A stretch of 24,490 nt of DNA from a virus. The stretch spans positions 1 through 24,490 of the IMG/VR virus record IMGVR_UViG_3300043467_002106. One strand, written 5' to 3'. Under the pieces are notes generated by a model, which was given only the letters and a program-made list of their open reading frames with translations, was not told where the DNA came from and made no database searches. Of the stretch, positions 6,984-15,241 are shown piece after piece (position 1 is the first letter of the stretch; each line of letters opens with the position of its first letter). Made by a program: the position numbers and the translations under genes.

Positions 6984-9866
6984 TGTTTCCTCCTCGTATT
7001 TAAATATACTGTTTCTTGTGAAGTGGTTATCTTCTTGATCTTCGGGACCCTCTATTTCAGTGTCCTCTTCTTCGCCGTCTGGATTCTCATCTTCCTTGCG
7101 ACCGTTAGTATTGCTGCCATCGCCAGGACCCCCTCCAGAGCCTCCTGAACCCCCACCAGAGCCTCCTGAACCCCCACCAGAGCCTCCTGAACCGCCTGAT
7201 GGACCAGATGACCCAGTTCCTGCTCCCACGCCAACCGTAGCTGCTGATAGAGCTGCTGTAGCAGCCAAGAGAGTTCTACGAGATCCCACGTCTACCTGGG
7301 ATCCAGTTGGCACATAGTCGTCAAGACCTTCTCCGTAAACGTCAATTTGAGTTTCAAATTCATCTTTAATTTCATCTGGGGCATCAGAAACTGCAGCTAC
7401 CAAGGCTGCTTCCTCTGCTACAGATAGGTCACCAACTGGGATAGCATCAAAGATTTCAGCTGCCTGATCTGTGTCAATGCTCTCCAAGACTTTCTCACTG
7501 GTGGCAAGGTCGGTAGCTTGGTCTTCTGTAACGCCGTTTTCAATAACCGAATCAACTGCATCAGAGACCTGGTCTTCTGTAATGGTGTCCGACTCCAAGA
7601 CTCCAACCAGTTCCTCAAACTGTTCATCAGAAAGTGGCTCGTCTAAAACAGCGTCGATGATTGAGCTAAACTTTTCATCAGTAATTGGCTCATCAAAGAC
7701 GGCATCAAGAGCAGCACTGAATTGTTCAGTTGTTAGTGGCTCCTCAAAGACTGCTTGTACTGCAGCATCAAACTGCTCATCGCTCAGAGTTTTAACATCT
7801 TCAAATATTGCAACGGCTGCGTCTTCAAACTGGGCATCAGACAATGGACCATCAAAGACTGCTGTAACAGCATCTTCAAACTGAGTATCTGATAGTTTAG
7901 TTGGGTCTTCAAAGACCGTATTTACAGCAGCAGCGAAGTTGTCATCAGACATGGGTCCATCAAACACTGAATCAATGACGGTCGCAAACTGAGTATCTGA
8001 AAGTTCTTGATCCAGAAGAGAGCCAACTATTGCTGTTATTTCTTCTGGTGTACCGGCATCTGCAACTAAATCGCCAACAGCATCTGCAATTCCTGCGTTA
8101 GACATGGGTCCATCAAATATGTCTTCTACTGCAGTGTCTGCAGCGTCTTGTGTATCTTGAGGAACTATTATTTCTGGAGTTGGATCTTCAGGTATAACAA
8201 TTGGTGTTGTTTCTTCTGGAATTGCAGGAATAACTTCAGGCGTATCTACTGGTTCAAATATTGTTTCAATAATGGTTGTTACAGGTGGCGAAACTGGCGT
8301 AGTCGTTATTGTTTCTGGTTCTGGCGTTGAAACTGGAGTTAGATCTAGGTCTGGAATTGAAACAGTAGTGTTTTCTGTTGGAAGAGTTTCGACAGGGGGA
8401 GGGACAACCTCTGGTGCAGTTGTTGTAGTTGTGCCTGTTGGCACTTGTGGGACTGTGGTTGTGGTGGTTGTAGCCGGATCTGATGTTGTTGCATCAGCAA
8501 CTTCCTGAGGACCATACAAACAGTTCCCTATTCCCTCGCCCACACATGGGGCGGTACCTGCTTGAATTTTAAATCGTACAGAACCATAGCCAGTTTGACC
8601 TGAAGTATCAATCACATAAGTAGTATTTGCAGCATATGTCCAAACACCCCAACCCCCAGATTCTATGTTGTTATCTAAATTATAAAAAAGAATACTGTAC
8701 ATATACGGCTGCGTATTACTTGCATCTGGTGCATCCCAACTCAAGGTCACACTTCCATCGTCATTTGCTATGGCTGTTAAATTTTGGATTGAATTAAAGT
8801 AAGGTGCAGTAGTTGTGGTCGTTGTATCTGGTACTGTTGTGGTTGTAGTCGTAGTTGTTGTTGTTGTAGTAGACGTTGTTGTAGTGGTTGGTGGCAGAGT
8901 TGGGGCTGTTTCGTTGTTTGGCTCAACTCCACCAAAGACCGCACATGAACCACCAGATTGATTGCAAGACAGTGTTGTTCCTATTTGGTCATCAACCATC
9001 AGTACCGGTGGCAAGCCTTGGTCATCCAAGTTGAACGATGTAAAGCCTAATTTATAAGTTCCAGTAACAGATACTTTATATGTTGATACTTGCCAACCAG
9101 TAGCACCGTAGGAGTTTGTCGAGTAGTCACCTGTGCCAGGGTTAGAAAATCCTAACAGTGCGTACGACTGATTAAAGTTATTAACTGTGATTGCTGGAGT
9201 CGACGCAACGGTGACAGGAACAAGAGACGTAATAGATCCATCATTAAATGGAACATAGTCAGTTGCCATATAGTTCCAAGACATTGTGTATGTAATACCA
9301 GCAGTTAATTGAACTTCACGAGTAATCCATGCTGCATCAGTTGGATTGCCACTGCCAAAGCCAGATGCCTGTGCTTGTGATGACAACATAGTTGCTATCT
9401 GAGATGTTTGAGTTCCAGAAAGCCCAAGTGCAGCCGTAGCTTGAGTAAATGTTTGCTCACCTTTTGGTTGCAGAGCAACAGCGTATGTTCCACCCTTTGG
9501 GGAAAATGTCCAACTGCCTGCAGCAACTGCTGGAGCGTAGTAAGGGTTGTCAACTACTTCGTATTGCTGCGGGACAGTGTTCGGGATTGGTTTATTAATC
9601 GTTGGACTGCCCATTGCTCCATTTGCGCCATGAGTAAATGTTCTAGAGCCATTGAATATTGTTACACCAGTTCCGCCACCGTTGATTGAAGTGCCAAGTG
9701 TCCCAGTTTGTGATCCTCTAGACCATCCAGTTAGCGTGCCGTCTTCAAACCCAGCATTTGATATAGAAACAGAACTGCTGGTAGCAGTTGCTGTCATTGG
9801 AAAAACCCAAGCTATTATAAATAATAATACAAGGATCCATGATCCACGACGTGGTTTTAGTCTCAT
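6786..9866 (-). CDS. Large secreted, membrane-anchored repeat surface protein
   Basis: This is a 1026-residue ORF. An N-terminal signal peptide (residues 1-29, RLKPRRGSW then a hydrophobic core and TATA) precedes a beta-rich domain (about 35-310) like carbohydrate-binding or choice-of-anchor modules. A poly-Thr linker (327-353), a fibronectin III-like domain (about 357-455), further Thr/Pro linkers and acidic helical repeats with L-S-D-x-Q-F and V-F-D-x-P-L motifs (583-760) follow. Then come VPTGSQVDVGSRR with an Ala-rich hydrophobic stretch (852-883), a Gly/Ser repeat (885-913) and a two-helix membrane segment (978-1020). Such architecture belongs to bacterial surface proteins more than virions, so the phage may display it on the infected cell. 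Its start is supported by GGAGGG, seven bases upstream. Confidence 0.7.
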   Translation of the reverse strand: MRLKPRRGSWILVLLFIIAWVFPMTATATSSSVSISNAGFEDGTLTGWSRGSQTGTLGTSINGGGTGVTIFNGSRTFTHGANGAMGSPTINKPIPNTVPQQYEVVDNPYYAPAVAAGSWTFSPKGGTYAVALQPKGEQTFTQATAALGLSGTQTSQIATMLSSQAQASGFGSGNPTDAAWITREVQLTAGITYTMSWNYMATDYVPFNDGSITSLVPVTVASTPAITVNNFNQSYALLGFSNPGTGDYSTNSYGATGWQVSTYKVSVTGTYKLGFTSFNLDDQGLPPVLMVDDQIGTTLSCNQSGGSCAVFGGVEPNNETAPTLPPTTTTTSTTTTTTTTTTTTVPDTTTTTTAPYFNSIQNLTAIANDDGSVTLSWDAPDASNTQPYMYSILFYNLDNNIESGGWGVWTYAANTTYVIDTSGQTGYGSVRFKIQAGTAPCVGEGIGNCLYGPQEVADATTSDPATTTTTTVPQVPTGTTTTTAPEVVPPPVETLPTENTTVSIPDLDLTPVSTPEPETITTTPVSPPVTTIIETIFEPVDTPEVIPAIPEETTPIVIPEDPTPEIIVPQDTQDAADTAVEDIFDGPMSNAGIADAVGDLVADAGTPEEITAIVGSLLDQELSDTQFATVIDSVFDGPMSDDNFAAAVNTVFEDPTKLSDTQFEDAVTAVFDGPLSDAQFEDAAVAIFEDVKTLSDEQFDAAVQAVFEEPLTTEQFSAALDAVFDEPITDEKFSSIIDAVLDEPLSDEQFEELVGVLESDTITEDQVSDAVDSVIENGVTEDQATDLATSEKVLESIDTDQAAEIFDAIPVGDLSVAEEAALVAAVSDAPDEIKDEFETQIDVYGEGLDDYVPTGSQVDVGSRRTLLAATAALSAATVGVGAGTGSSGPSGGSGGSGGGSGGSGGGSGGSGGGPGDGSNTNGRKEDENPDGEEEDTEIEGPEDQEDNHFTRNSIFKYEEETMKRKFSPWGFIKKFSRETSALAFTISGSVVVFATLSGETRKITIIATGCAFLVHYVHAMIKNDED
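7135..7197 (-). repeat. 21-bp repeat x3 encoding Gly/Ser-rich linker
   Basis: Three 21-bp units encode SGGSGGG, a flexible linker between the Ala-rich hydrophobic region and the acidic segment of the large surface protein. Confidence 0.8.
7587..8120 (-). repeat. Degenerate acidic helical repeats in the surface protein
   Basis: Residues about 583-760 contain about eight units of roughly 20 residues, each with a core like L-S-D-x-Q-F-x-x-A-V and A-V-F-D-x-P. At DNA level the units are diverged, unlike the fibre repeats, which suggests long-standing protein-level constraint. A stalk or binding repeat is plausible. Confidence 0.7.
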
Positions 9867-9869
9867 CAG

Positions 9870-9907
9870 TCAGCCCTCCGATGTTCAATACTAATAGTAA
9901 GGGCTGA
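9870..9907 (-). promoter_or_regulatory. Hairpin overlapping the ribosome-binding site of the large surface protein
   Basis: On the minus-strand transcript UCAGCCCU pairs with AGGGCUGA (8 bp, 22-nt loop). The downstream arm covers most of the GGAGGG Shine-Dalgarno at 9874-9879, leaving the ATG at 9866 just outside. The stem could hold translation down until melted by a ribosome, a protein or temperature. Confidence 0.5.
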
Positions 9908-9935
9908 TTAATATTTTTGCGGCGGCCAAAAGGGA

Positions 9936-9969
9936 AAAGCCCCAGCAGAAATTAATCTACTGGGGCTTT
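9936..9969 (-). terminator. Stem-loop in the 9867-10006 intergenic gap, possible terminator or processing site
   Basis: AAAGCCCCAG (9936-9945) and CTGGGGCTTT (9960-9969) form a perfect 10-bp stem with a 14-nt loop. No strong U-tract follows on either strand, so termination may be partial. A second smaller stem, GCCTCC/GGAGGC at 9976-9994, lies just upstream in transcript order. Together they separate the lysis/membrane genes from the surface-protein operon. Confidence 0.5.
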
Positions 9970-10006
9970 GCACCGGCCTCCGTTGCAAGGAGGCTAGTAT
10001 ATCACA

Positions 10007-10126
10007 CTAATCTATATCAAAATCTGTTTCTGATTTTTTTATTGTGTCTAGAATTATTGCTATAAGAGCTGCAGGCATTGCAAGCATCCACGCAAGTATA
10101 ATCAAAATAATTATACCTTTAATCAT
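10007..10126 (-). CDS. Small membrane protein, 39 residues
   Basis: The sequence begins MIKGIIILIILAWM, forms a single hydrophobic helix (about 3-26), and ends in a short charged tail (KKSETDFDID). Its ATG overlaps the TAA of the upstream gene by one base (TAATG), indicating translational coupling. It could be an accessory lysis or holin-modulating protein given its position next to the endolysin operon. No family recognised. Confidence 0.6.
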   Translation of the reverse strand: MIKGIIILIILAWMLAMPAALIAIILDTIKKSETDFDID

Positions 10127-10749
10127 TAGGAGAATATTGTTGGAACACTCAATAAAAAACTAAGGCCAATTAACCACAGGGCTATTGAAAATAACACTAG
10201 ATAGGCAACAAGTTTTTTTATCTTCATGACAGTGGTAATACCTAAAAGAAACAAAGCAACAGCAAACATTCCTGTAAGCATTTGAAGTGTGTTACTGTTT
10301 CTTCCCTCATTTTTGGCTTCATTTAACCAGTAGTCACTATCGGCAAATCTTTTTTGGTACGGATCGTATAGTTCGTCCATGTAAGGTTTGCAGCTTGGTA
10401 GTTGCCCTTTCGGGTTCTCAATAAAACAAGGCATCGCAAACTCGTACAACTCGGCAGAGCCATTGAATGTCTTTATGTCCTCATAGATATCATCGGTACT
10501 AACACCGTCTACGAGTACACGGACTTGCTTGTCTTTCCATACGGTTAAGTCGTCTCTATACTTGACTTCTGCGGTTATCCACATATTATTTGCGTCAGCT
10601 AAAACAACAGCGTATTCAGAACTGGCATCTCCCGCTCTGCCCCCATGAAGAGAAGATTGAATTGCTGCCCAAGCTGTAGTAGTTGACACCAGGCCAAGCA
10701 TGATGACAATTAGTAGTTCACTTGAAAACTTTTCTATTACCTTATGCAT
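10126..10749 (-). CDS. Membrane protein with three predicted helices
   Basis: The product has 207 residues. One N-terminal hydrophobic helix (about 11-30) could be a signal anchor. A soluble central domain (30-150) contains two cysteines, C108 and C119, which could pair outside the membrane. Two C-terminal helices follow (about 155-176 and 180-203). The extracytoplasmic region has WITAEVKYRDDLTVW and a short helix near DPYQKRFADSDYW. It lies 3 nt downstream of the endolysin gene and is coupled to the 39-residue protein, so a role in lysis or envelope modification is plausible. I do not recognise the family; some resemblance in layout to uncharacterised bacterial membrane proteins such as DUF4337 is only an impression. 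Confidence 0.65.
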   Translation of the reverse strand: MHKVIEKFSSELLIVIMLGLVSTTTAWAAIQSSLHGGRAGDASSEYAVVLADANNMWITAEVKYRDDLTVWKDKQVRVLVDGVSTDDIYEDIKTFNGSAELYEFAMPCFIENPKGQLPSCKPYMDELYDPYQKRFADSDYWLNEAKNEGRNSNTLQMLTGMFAVALFLLGITTVMKIKKLVAYLVLFSIALWLIGLSFLLSVPTIFS

Positions 10750-10752
10750 TTA

Positions 10753-11283
10753 TTATGCACCTGGCTTAGGTAATGCTCTCCATGCAGCCTCAAACTTAGC
10801 AGCATCTTTAGCCATCTCTGGTGAAAGTTCTATGTGCAACCACTTACCGCCAAAACTTCCAGCGTTATCGGTAGCAGTAAAAATTTTTACGCCCTTTGCA
10901 CCTTCTCCACGGCTGCAGCGATAGCCTCTTCCATAGCCAGGTTTTTTATCTGTTGCATTTGCGTCAAAAGCATAGTCGTGAATCTCCTCGATACCAAGAG
11001 CTTCCGTATTGGCTAGGAACCAGTCCCACATAGCTACGCCAACCTTGCGGTCTGAATAACCAAGGTCTACGGCTGCTCCAGTGGCGTGAACACTCATATA
11101 TTTTTCCATTCCTGGGTCACCAATTTTCTTGCCTTCAGTATGAGAGTTGCGCATCAATCTAGCGACATAGATGCCCATATTGGTGGCTTTCCATCTTTTA
11201 CCACAAAGCTCTGCTAGTTTTTTAGTTCCTGGCTGTGCGCCTTTTCCGTCAAAACTTGGATAGTACGAATACTTTCTTGCCAT
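10753..11283 (-). CDS. M15-type peptidase, probable endolysin
   Basis: This 176-residue protein has the zinc motif S-V-H66-A-T-G-A-A-V-D73 and a late W-L-H150-I-E-L. This matches the H-x6-D plus distal His zinc site of M15 (VanY/endolysin-like) D-Ala-D-Ala or L-Ala-D-Glu peptidases, which cleave peptidoglycan stem peptides. The MWDWFLANTEALGIEEIHDY stretch between them fits the helical part of the fold. No signal peptide is seen, so release would depend on a holin. The start is ATG 11283, with AAGGAG seven bases upstream; a longer in-frame start at 11373 would run into the acyltransferase gene. It leads an operon with two membrane proteins. Confidence 0.75.
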   Translation of the reverse strand: MARKYSYYPSFDGKGAQPGTKKLAELCGKRWKATNMGIYVARLMRNSHTEGKKIGDPGMEKYMSVHATGAAVDLGYSDRKVGVAMWDWFLANTEALGIEEIHDYAFDANATDKKPGYGRGYRCSRGEGAKGVKIFTATDNAGSFGGKWLHIELSPEMAKDAAKFEAAWRALPKPGA

Positions 11284-11313
11284 TTTATTTCTCCTTTTAA
11301 TCTTAAGTATACT

Positions 11314-11319
11314 ATTATA
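11314..11319 (-). promoter_or_regulatory. Putative -10 box upstream of the endolysin operon
   Basis: TATAAT on the minus strand lies in the 43-bp gap between the acyltransferase stop and the endolysin ATG, about 30 nt before that ATG and upstream of AAGGAG. The -35 region (TGGTGA at 17 bp) is weak. The -10 is inside a small palindrome (ACTATTATAGT). Confidence 0.4.
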
Positions 11320-11326
11320 GTAACGA

Positions 11327-11962
11327 CTAAATATACTCACCAAATCTTTTGATTTCCCTGCCAGGAACTCCAACTACAGTAGCGTCGTCACCTATGTGAT
11401 CTATAACAACCGTTCCTGCTCCTAGCGTGCAATTTTTCCCTACATTTTTAAAGTTAACAATAACACTACCAGCCCCTATAGATGTAGCTTCTCCGATGTT
11501 AACATCTCCACAGATTCTAGCCCCAGGACTAACAGTACAGTAGTCCCCTATCGTGCTCGACTGGTTGATGGAGGCAGCAGTATTAATGTGTACATGTGCT
11601 CCAACATTTACCCTAGTGGTTAAGACAGAATATGGACCCATTGTTAGTCCATTTTGATAATGACATTGTGTTCCTATTACAGCTGTTTCATGTATCAGGC
11701 TTGCAGCACGATCGAGTTTCCCTATGCTTGACTCTATACGTCTTCTTATTGCAGAAGAGTTAATGGCTATGGTGTATTTTAGGTTGGGATATTTATCTAA
11801 AAGAAAATGTACAAACGATACATCGCCAAGTAGGTTGCCATTATTCACAAACGGATCATCGTCCAGGTGTCCTATGACATTCCAATATTCATACTTGTCA
11901 GAAGAAGCTAAGTATTCTAGATCTTTAGAATGTCCACCAGCTCCAATAATAACTAAGTCCAT
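11327..11962 (-). CDS. NeuD/PglD-like sugar O- or N-acyltransferase
   Basis: The product has 211 residues, beginning MDLVIIGAGGHSKDLEYL. That is the N-terminal nucleotide-sugar binding fold of NeuD/PglD acetyltransferases, with GAGGHSKD typical of the family. From about residue 95 it shows left-handed beta-helix hexapeptide repeats (IHETAVIGTQC, VSPGARICGDVNIGEATSIGAGSVI) and ends VVGVPGREIKRF. These enzymes move an acetyl group from acetyl-CoA to a sugar hydroxyl or amine. I prefer ATG 11962 over a start 30 bases upstream because the fold begins here and the upstream gene ends 4 nt before it. It is last in the glycan operon. Confidence 0.8.
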   Translation of the reverse strand: MDLVIIGAGGHSKDLEYLASSDKYEYWNVIGHLDDDPFVNNGNLLGDVSFVHFLLDKYPNLKYTIAINSSAIRRRIESSIGKLDRAASLIHETAVIGTQCHYQNGLTMGPYSVLTTRVNVGAHVHINTAASINQSSTIGDYCTVSPGARICGDVNIGEATSIGAGSVIVNFKNVGKNCTLGAGTVVIDHIGDDATVVGVPGREIKRFGEYI

Positions 11963-11966
11963 ACAA

Positions 11967-12677
11967 CTACCAGATAAAGAGATATGATCCAAAACTATTA
12001 CTTATAGTTTCCTTATTAATTTCTTCACCATCTTCGTTTAAGACTGACTTCACACTGGACATGTCATTAAGAAGATCTTTCATCAGTGTTTCACCATTGC
12101 CAAAAAATGGCGCGTGTACAGATAACAAAAGTGGTATCTTACATTCGTTTAATACATCTATATATTCTTTAATTAAACTGAATTCATGTCCTTCAATATC
12201 AATTTTAATTAAAGAAAAATCTCCCATAGAAATCAATGTATCTAAACCTATTGTTTCAATAGCATTAGATCCTGCATTTCTTTCTGAAACTCTAGTCATT
12301 GAGTCGCCAAAAAAATGACTAGACTCCAAAAAAGCGTGCTCTAATTTTGAAGCAGCTTTGTTTATTACCTCTATGTTTTGAATTGAATTAAGATCTATAT
12401 TTTTTTGCAAAATCTTATGTGCTACAGGATCTGGCTCAACAGCAATTACTTTTCTAGAAATAATAGATCCATATATAGCAGTTGGTCCAACCCAGGCTCC
12501 TATGTCTAGATAATCTTTATCTTTTGATAAATAAGTATCTAAAACTTTAAATGTTCCTGGCTCCCAAGAAGAATATTTTTCTGACCAAAAATTATAATCT
12601 TTATCTTGATGTAATTCTTCACTATCTTCTACAATGAAAGATAGATTATTTTTATTTACGACTATATTGCTTGTCAT
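11967..12677 (-). CDS. FkbM-family SAM-dependent methyltransferase
   Basis: The product has 236 residues with SAM-binding motif I YLDIGAWVG at 56-64, the acidic VEPDP at 80-84 and the family signature KIDIEGHE at 158-165. FkbM enzymes O-methylate sugars or small molecules. The start is ATG 12677, which overlaps the upstream TAA as TAATG; a TTG four codons upstream lies inside the previous gene. Its place among glycosyltransferases and an acyltransferase suggests methylation of a glycan on virions or on the host envelope. The exact acceptor is unknown. Confidence 0.85.
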   Translation of the reverse strand: MTSNIVVNKNNLSFIVEDSEELHQDKDYNFWSEKYSSWEPGTFKVLDTYLSKDKDYLDIGAWVGPTAIYGSIISRKVIAVEPDPVAHKILQKNIDLNSIQNIEVINKAASKLEHAFLESSHFFGDSMTRVSERNAGSNAIETIGLDTLISMGDFSLIKIDIEGHEFSLIKEYIDVLNECKIPLLLSVHAPFFGNGETLMKDLLNDMSSVKSVLNEDGEEINKETISNSFGSYLFIW

Positions 12678-13333
12678 TACAGGAACCAACCTTCACTTCT
12701 TCTTCCGCCTATGTGAGTAACCAATGGTTCATCATAGATGTTTCCATAAAAACCAAATCTATGATTGTTATCTATAGAATGTACCTTTGTTGTAAACTCA
12801 GATTCTCCGCCGTGATCTGGCCAACCCATTTTAATTGTTGAGACTGGATACAAACACGGATTCAAGGTAAAAAGTCTACCATGTTCAAAGTAATCTTCTT
12901 TCTGAAAATAATCGGCGAGGTGTTGAAATACAAATCCACCTACTTCTTCTTCAGGAGGATTAACTGATGCACGTACTAAGGCCATTTGAACAAGGTGTGG
13001 ATTCTGTCTTAACAAAAATGCCATGTGTGCTATGTTTATTGATTTGTTGAATATAAAATCATCTTCTAAATGAAAAACATAATCAACTTCAGGATTAACA
13101 GAACTCCAAGCTGATTGAACTGCTCCAGCTAATCCTCTTCTTTGCTCATGTGATACTACTTTAAAATCTGGAAATCTATTAAGTAAAAAACTATGGTATC
13201 TTGGATCTCCAGAATCGTTAATTATTAACTTTTCAAAAAAATCATAATTAATGACCTCGTTGAATCTATCTATAGTCTGCTCAATGCAAGCTTGTCTTCC
13301 GTCAGTAATTACTACCAATGATATTTTATTCAT
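12677..13333 (-). CDS. Glycosyltransferase, GT-A fold (family 2-like)
   Basis: The product has 218 residues. An N-terminal nucleotide-binding strand (KISLVVITDGR), IINDSGD near 37-43 and the metal-binding acidic cluster HLEDDF at 88-93 mark a GT-A glycosyltransferase. The C-terminal half (WPDHGGESEFT, HIGGRRSEGWFL) is distinctive and may bind acceptor. It overlaps the upstream gene as ATGA and the downstream FkbM gene as TAATG, so it is tightly coupled in the operon. Donor and acceptor sugars are not known. Confidence 0.75.
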   Translation of the reverse strand: MNKISLVVITDGRQACIEQTIDRFNEVINYDFFEKLIINDSGDPRYHSFLLNRFPDFKVVSHEQRRGLAGAVQSAWSSVNPEVDYVFHLEDDFIFNKSINIAHMAFLLRQNPHLVQMALVRASVNPPEEEVGGFVFQHLADYFQKEDYFEHGRLFTLNPCLYPVSTIKMGWPDHGGESEFTTKVHSIDNNHRFGFYGNIYDEPLVTHIGGRRSEGWFL

Positions 13334-14214
13334 AATGGCAACTCCTTTATGGGTGCCGGATCATTAATCATCGATCCCGTGTCACCTGTTACTAATACAT
13401 TTTTTTGAAAGAACTTAACTAAACCATCCAACCCTTCAGATTCATATATAATAAAATGTTCTGCCCAAGCAGCTCCGTTATATAAGTCTGCTCCAGGACC
13501 TAGAGCCTTGCATGACTCATAAGCATTTAATATTTTTTTGATGAAATGATCTAACGATCTCCATTGAAAATGTCTAATTTCTAAAAGCTGAGGTCCAAAA
13601 ATAATCTTATCGTGACCATAATCATCCAATACGGTTTTTACATTTGCCCCAATGTCCCAGCCGTTGTGCTGCACTAAATGATTTCCATTCGAAATTCTTA
13701 CAAAGCTATCGCCATCTCTGAACTTAAAACAACTCTTATGATTTGTTGGCAGATTCCACTTCCATTGCATTGAGTGAAAAGGAGAAGTTCCAGGTTGATC
13801 AAATTCTGTGATTGAATGATTTGTATATAATGCCTTGTAAACGTCTACTCCATCTTGGTCCAATAGTTCAAAAGCTTCTTGCAGAGTCTTGCCATGTGCG
13901 TGCCATATCTCATCGATGTCAAAAGGAATAACCCATTGGGCACCATTATCCTTTGCCATAGAAGCAAGATTTGTCATCTTATCGGATTGAGTGTAGGCAA
14001 CAACGTTGTCTTCTACAATAATTACCCTAATGTCTGGATTATACTTTGCTATATTAGCTTTAGCTTCTTCCATTTTTTCTCTAGTATTATCTTTAGAAAG
14101 ATTGTCAGCAACTATTATCCCAGCTGCACCGTTCGCAGCAAAATGATACATAGTGTGATCGATTATATCAGCTTCATCTTTAGCCATTCCTATGGCCCAA
14201 AAATTAGTTGGCAT
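13330..14214 (-). CDS. Glycosyltransferase family 2-like
   Basis: The product has 294 residues. MAKDEADIIDHTMYHF followed by ADNLSKDNT (36-44) and IPFDIDEIW (96-104) is the pattern of GT2_4/GT92-like transferases, in which the D-x-D-E motif holds the metal and nucleotide sugar. The region from 180 to 230 (NGNHLVQHNGWD, LLEIRHFQWRS) matches the conserved His/Arg C-terminal part of this subgroup. It overlaps the upstream transferase by 11 nt. This subgroup often acts in capsule or lipopolysaccharide-type synthesis; here the target may be a virion protein or host surface glycan. Confidence 0.75.
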   Translation of the reverse strand: MPTNFWAIGMAKDEADIIDHTMYHFAANGAAGIIVADNLSKDNTREKMEEAKANIAKYNPDIRVIIVEDNVVAYTQSDKMTNLASMAKDNGAQWVIPFDIDEIWHAHGKTLQEAFELLDQDGVDVYKALYTNHSITEFDQPGTSPFHSMQWKWNLPTNHKSCFKFRDGDSFVRISNGNHLVQHNGWDIGANVKTVLDDYGHDKIIFGPQLLEIRHFQWRSLDHFIKKILNAYESCKALGPGADLYNGAAWAEHFIIYESEGLDGLVKFFQKNVLVTGDTGSMINDPAPIKELPL

Positions 14215-14935
14215 TTAAAACTTCTTCTCCTACTGGACTTAAACCATTTGTCATATTCCATTGAACGGAATTCTCTCTGTACATCTTAGCTTGAAGTGGT
14301 TCATTAGTATCTATTGGATAGAATACATAGCCAGCATTTTCTAGTCTTTCATAGAAGACAGCATCTGCTCCGGACCAACACCACGCTTCGTCATTCCATC
14401 CGTTTACTGCGTCGTATGCTACTCGGCTTGTCATGACTTGATTATGATCTAGTTTATCTGCACCTCGTAATAGTGGTTCATTAAAGAATCTAACGCCTCT
14501 ACCATCAATTCCGCCACCATCTATATTGTCATCAATATCTTTTACGTGTTGTGCGCAAAAAACAACATCGTGATTAGTTTTGTCCACATAAGACATCATT
14601 TTTTCTAGCATTGTGGGATAGAAGTAGTCATCATCTGCTAGGTACATGAGATAATCTCCGGTGCAAAAATGTGTTACCCCTGTATTTATTTGAGTAGCAT
14701 ATCTAGCTGTTTTTAATCTATCTTCTTCTTTAATGTTTGAGTTAAAAGCCGTAACATTATCTAGCAAAACGTATTTCTCTATAATACTAACTACTTCTTT
14801 GTCGGAAGAAGCATCGTCGGCTATAATTAGCTCAAAATTATTATATGTTTGATTGAGGACTGATTCTATAGCTCTAGCTAAATACTTTGGATTATTATAA
14901 CTTGTTAATACAATTGATACTTTTTTATTATGCAT
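14204..14935 (-). CDS. Glycosyltransferase family 2
   Basis: The product has 243 residues. KKVSIVLTSYNNPKYLARAI at the start, ADDASSD at 39-45 and the D-x-D motif in LADDDY at 99-104 are classic GT2 signatures. W-N-D-E-A-W and C-W-S-G-A-D near the end are the usual acceptor-side acidic residues. ATG 14935 is chosen because the GT2 strand starts at residue 5; a longer in-frame ORF to 15058 runs through the upstream membrane-protein gene. It overlaps that gene by 8 nt, indicating coupling. Confidence 0.85.
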   Translation of the reverse strand: MHNKKVSIVLTSYNNPKYLARAIESVLNQTYNNFELIIADDASSDKEVVSIIEKYVLLDNVTAFNSNIKEEDRLKTARYATQINTGVTHFCTGDYLMYLADDDYFYPTMLEKMMSYVDKTNHDVVFCAQHVKDIDDNIDGGGIDGRGVRFFNEPLLRGADKLDHNQVMTSRVAYDAVNGWNDEAWCWSGADAVFYERLENAGYVFYPIDTNEPLQAKMYRENSVQWNMTNGLSPVGEEVLNAN

Positions 14936-15161
14936 TTTCTTTTTTCCACTTCCACATATTTCTCCAGTGTACCCATTGCCACAACATCCACATAGCAATA
15001 AACCCAGGCTTATTGAATATAATTGCGTAGATAAACCAGGGGAAAGAATGAAGGGCAACTATTAAGTGCCCTTGCCATTTCTTGTTTCCAACCATATAAC
15101 TGCCAGAAATACCTATTAATTCCATGGCAAATAAAAACCATGTCCATGTTTGTTCACTCAT
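14928..15161 (-). CDS. Small Trp-rich membrane protein, PnuC-like fragment or phage membrane protein
   Basis: The product has 77 residues with about three short hydrophobic segments (5-25, 31-48, 52-68), many Trp, and a basic end (WRNMWKWKKENA). The pattern W-x-x-x-x-x-E-x-x-G-I-x-G-x-Y-x-x-G-x-K-x-W recalls part of PnuC-type transporters, but it is far shorter than a complete PnuC. It may oligomerise or be an unrelated phage membrane protein. It lies directly upstream of the GT2 gene and overlaps it. No ribosome-binding site is obvious; a TATAAT 16 bases before the ATG hints at a nearly leaderless start. Confidence 0.55.
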   Translation of the reverse strand: MSEQTWTWFLFAMELIGISGSYMVGNKKWQGHLIVALHSFPWFIYAIIFNKPGFIAMWMLWQWVHWRNMWKWKKENA

Positions 15162-15178
15162 GTATATATTGTATCAGA

Positions 15179-15241
15179 TTATATTTTCCAAAGAAAGGAT
15201 AAATACATCATAATTAGTCCTATTAGCATGTATAATTTCAT
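15179..15241 (-). CDS. Tiny hydrophobic peptide, 20 residues
   Basis: The ORF begins MKLYMLIGLIMMYL and ends FLWKI. Its ATG overlaps the TGA of the preceding gene (TGATG), so it could be made by reinitiation. It would form one membrane helix. Short size makes it uncertain. Confidence 0.35.
   Translation of the reverse strand: MKLYMLIGLIMMYLSFLWKI

Noticed and set aside
13879-14289. 136-residue plus-strand ORF opposite the glycosyltransferases
   Set aside because: It lies antisense to two well-supported transferases and lacks recognisable motifs.
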